The notes below the pieces were generated by a model that worked only from the letters and a program-made list of their open reading frames with translations, was not told where the DNA came from and made no database searches. Made by a program: the position numbers and the translations under genes. Positions 4,815 through 6,573 of a stretch of DNA of 6,573 bases are shown here, piece after piece; position 1 is the stretch's first letter; each line of letters begins with the position of its first letter. The stretch is from DATDMG01 sp036518955 (lineage in GTDB: Bacteria > Actinomycetota > Actinomycetes > Actinomycetales > Kineosporiaceae): NCBI GenBank assembly GCA_036518955.1, contig DATDMG010000112.1, forward strand, positions 1 to 6,573. The letters are read 5' to 3'.

Positions 4815-5264
4815 ATGAGCACGCTCGACTGGATCAACGTCGGTGCCGGCGTCTTCTCCTCCCTCGGCACCGTCGGCGCCTTCGCCACCGGGATGGTCCT
4901 GCTGCGCCGGGAGCACCAACGCGAAGAGGCCCGCGCCGAGGACGCCCGTCGCGACCAGGCCGTGAAGGTGAGTGCCTGGATCGAGGCCGCGCGGACGCCG
5001 TCCGGTGGCCGCGAGCTGTTCTTCCACGTCCACAACGCCAGCCGGATGCCCATCTACGAGGTCTCCGTCCGCAATCCCGTCACCGAGGGCGACGAACCGG
5101 AGGAGGCCGAGTTCATCGGCCTGGTGCCGCCCGGCCAGACGATCCGCCGTCCGGCCCCGAAGGAGTGGCTCGCCACGTACCACTCGCCGGAGCCGGTGGA
5201 GATCGAGTTCCTGGACAGCAGCGGCCACCGCTGGACCCGTGACGAGCAGGGGACGCTTGGGTGA
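4815..5264 (+). CDS. Single-pass membrane protein with charged linker and beta-rich domain
   Basis: The product has 149 residues. Residues 8-30 form one hydrophobic segment (NVGAGVFSSLGTVGAFATGMVLL). RREHQREEARAEDARRDQAVK (31-51) is a highly charged helix, possibly a coiled coil. Residues 64-146 look beta-rich (RELFFHVHNASRMPIYEVSVRNP, VPPGQTIRRP, PVEIEFLDSSGHRWTRDEQG), a pattern seen in many uncharacterised actinobacterial proteins. The basic cluster after the helix predicts the soluble domain inside the cell. The ATG at 4815 has GAGG immediately before it, too close for an ideal ribosome site, so coupling to the Nudix gene 13 bases upstream is likely. The longer frame from 4488 is a shadow over the Nudix gene. 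Function is unknown; it may anchor or sense for the cassette. Confidence 0.75.
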   Translation: MSTLDWINVGAGVFSSLGTVGAFATGMVLLRREHQREEARAEDARRDQAVKVSAWIEAARTPSGGRELFFHVHNASRMPIYEVSVRNPVTEGDEPEEAEFIGLVPPGQTIRRPAPKEWLATYHSPEPVEIEFLDSSGHRWTRDEQGTLG

Positions 5265-5279
5265 GGATCTCGTGACCAG

Positions 5280-6476
5280 GTGGAGATGAGCCCCGACAGT
5301 CGGTACCACGTCACCCGCACCGACCAGATCATCCCGTCGACGGCGGATGCCGCACTGGCCGGCACGTACACCACCACCTCCACCTATGACGGGCTCGCCC
5401 GACCCACCTCGATCACCTACCCGGCGGTCGGTGGCCTTGGCTCGGAGACGGTGACCACCGGGTACAACGGTGCCTTCGAAACCACCCTGTCCAGTCCGTT
5501 GGGCACCTACGTCGCGTCCACCGGGTACACGACCATCGGGCAGGTCGCCTCCCAGGTACTGGGGGTCAGTGGGGCGACCGGGTCGGTGGCGCGTAGCTTC
5601 GGGTACGAGACCGCGACCGGGCGTCTGCTCACCCAGGCCGCGGCGACTCCGTCCACCGCGACTACTGCGAACGTCCAGGTCGACGGCTATACGTACACGC
5701 CCACCGGTGATATCAGCAAGACCACCGACCAGCTCGCGGGGCAGCAGCAGTGCTACACCTACGACACCCTGGACCGGTTGGTCGCTGCCGCGACGTCGGC
5801 GTCGTCGTCCGCGACGGGTAGCGGCTGCACGGCCGATTCGACCGGCCCGTCCCCGTACAGCGACTCCTATGCGTACGACGCGGACGGAAACATCACGTCC
5901 ATGGTCCACAACGGGTCCACGACGACGTTCGGGTACGGCACCAACACCGCCCAGTCCGTCACAGGTGGCATACATGCTCCGACCAGCGCCACCGCCAGCG
6001 GGTCGACGTCGACCTACAGCTATGACGCCGACGGGCAGCTGACCACCAAGGTCGCCGCTGGGGTGACCTCCAGTTACACCTGGGATCCCCAGGGTCGGCT
6101 CACCGCGGCCACCATCGGTGGGACGACCTCGACCTTCGCCTACGGGCCGGACGGCGCCCGCTGGGTGCGGGCCAGCCCGACCGAGACGGTGGTCTACCTC
6201 GCCGGGCAGGAACTGCACTTGGCTGCGGGAACCAGCACACCGACCGTGATCCGTTCCTATTCCTCAAATGGGTCCACCGTCGCGGTTCGTAAGACCGGTG
6301 CCACCGGGGCGGGTCTGTACTGGATGCTCGGTGACCAGCAAGGGTCGGCGTCGGTCGCGGTGAACGCGGCCGATGGCACGTGGACCCGTGACCGGTACCT
6401 GCCGTACGGCGGGAACCGGGCCACCACCGCCACCGGTACTACAGCTGCGGATCTAGGAAATCGTGTGTGGATCTAG
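5280..6476 (+). pseudogene. RHS/YD-repeat protein remnant, truncated at both ends
   Basis: The reading frame covers 398 residues packed with YD-repeats, among them TYDGLARPTSITY, YTYDTLDRLVAA, YAYDADGNITSM, YSYDADGQLTTK, YTWDPQGRLTAA and FAYGPDGARW. The segment LYWMLGDQQGSASVAVNAADG, then RDRYLPYGGNR, marks the end of the RHS shell. Full RHS proteins usually exceed 1000 residues and carry a signal peptide, and after YLPYG they continue into RG-GQ-TGL-YLNARYYDP and a toxin tip. None of that is here. RHS-like sequence starts near 5301 and ends near 6452, where codons for GNRVWI and a TAG come from foreign sequence. No ribosome site before the GTG at 5280 is convincing. It is most simply the middle of a chromosomal RHS gene cut on the left by the element boundary or a deletion, and on the right by an insertion. 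Confidence 0.82.
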
Positions 6477-6479
6477 GAA
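6449..6479. repeat. Direct repeat GGATCTAGGAA, two copies 20 bases apart
   Basis: The 11-base sequence occurs at 6449-6459 and 6469-6479. An outer inverted pair, GCGGATC (6447-6453) and GATCCGC (6488-6494), encloses both. The position at the RHS break suggests transposon end or transposase-binding sequence. Confidence 0.6.
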
Positions 6480-6510
6480 TTTGCTGTGATCCGCGGGTGT
6501 TGGCGCCCAT

Positions 6511-6573
6511 GTGATCATTGATGATGTGGCGCAGCAGGTCCAGGACTGGACGGTCGAGTTGTCGGGGTGGGTG
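6511..6573 (+). CDS. Transposase N-terminus, probable IS701 family, cut by window edge
   Basis: The frame starts at GTG 6511 (an in-frame TGA is at 6487-6489) and is open to base 6573, giving 21 residues: VIIDDVAQQVQDWT then VELSGWV. Actinobacterial IS701-type transposases often begin with a similar V/D-rich helix containing W-x-x-E-L, before the conserved RI-RF and LAEQAGD segments, which would lie off the window. A later in-frame GTG at 6526 is also possible. There is no strong ribosome site. The family call rests on a short stretch and on position at a gene break; another IS family is possible. Confidence 0.45.
   Translation, partial: MIIDDVAQQVQDWTVELSGWV

Larger units (their letters stand above)
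6449..6573 (+). mobile_element. Left end of an insertion sequence, probably IS701-type, partial
   Basis: RHS coding sequence ends abruptly near 6452. It is followed by a short non-coding leader and a new ORF that runs off the window. CTAG at 6453-6456 fits the YTAR-type four-base target I recall for IS701 elements, and the 55-base leader is normal for an IS. The right end is not visible, so neither terminal repeats nor a target duplication can be confirmed. Confidence 0.5.

Noticed and set aside
4641..6218. Minus-strand ORF of 525 codons
   Set aside because: It is opposite the Nudix, membrane-protein and RHS sequences, with Gly/Arg-rich low-complexity translation typical of GC-rich shadow frames.
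1..6573. tRNA gene, attachment site, CRISPR array or riboswitch
   Set aside because: No tRNA-like stem set, no regular repeat-spacer array and no known riboswitch core was seen on either strand by eye.

Overview
The window is GC-rich DNA, roughly 70% by eye. It has GTG starts, Shine-Dalgarno-led ORFs and codons ending mostly in G or C, which together point to an actinomycete (Actinomycetota). The genus cannot be fixed from this stretch. The gene content is that of an integrated, AICE-like (actinomycete integrative and conjugative) element lying next to a broken RHS-repeat gene, which is itself cut by a second mobile element.

Left block, minus strand, about 1-2354: five tightly packed genes read leftward and probably form one operon. 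In transcription order they encode a secreted M15-like peptidoglycan-hydrolase-type protein, a 247-aa protein of unknown function, a 103-aa helix-turn-helix protein, a 60-aa excisionase-type helix-turn-helix protein, and the N-terminal 169 residues of a tyrosine integrase that runs off the left edge. The last two are the recombination module. I see no recognisable replication initiator and no FtsK-like TraB translocase.

Centre, about 2355-3557: a 300-base non-coding region with short direct and inverted repeats precedes a plus-strand EspR-like regulator. Convergent to this gene and overlapping its 3' end is a two-gene minus-strand operon of 57-aa proteins (one acidic and soluble, one membrane), joined by an ATGA stop-start overlap. 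A palindrome-rich promoter region at 3474-3557 follows.

Right block, plus strand, 3558-5264: three closely spaced genes encode an HTH protein fused to a PLD-like domain without the catalytic HxK motif, a Nudix hydrolase with a complete Nudix box, and a single-pass membrane protein with a charged linker and a beta-rich domain. A Nudix protein, Pif, is the entry-immunity factor of the AICE pSAM2. This cassette is therefore the best candidate for an element-borne immunity or host-interaction system.

Right edge, 5265-6573: a C-terminal part of an RHS/YD-repeat protein lacks its N-terminus and its conserved end. It stops at a junction with a twice-repeated 11-base sequence, followed by the start of what looks like a transposase gene, probably IS701-type. 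The change from element cargo to RHS remnant within 5264-5301 suggests an element boundary or a deletion there.
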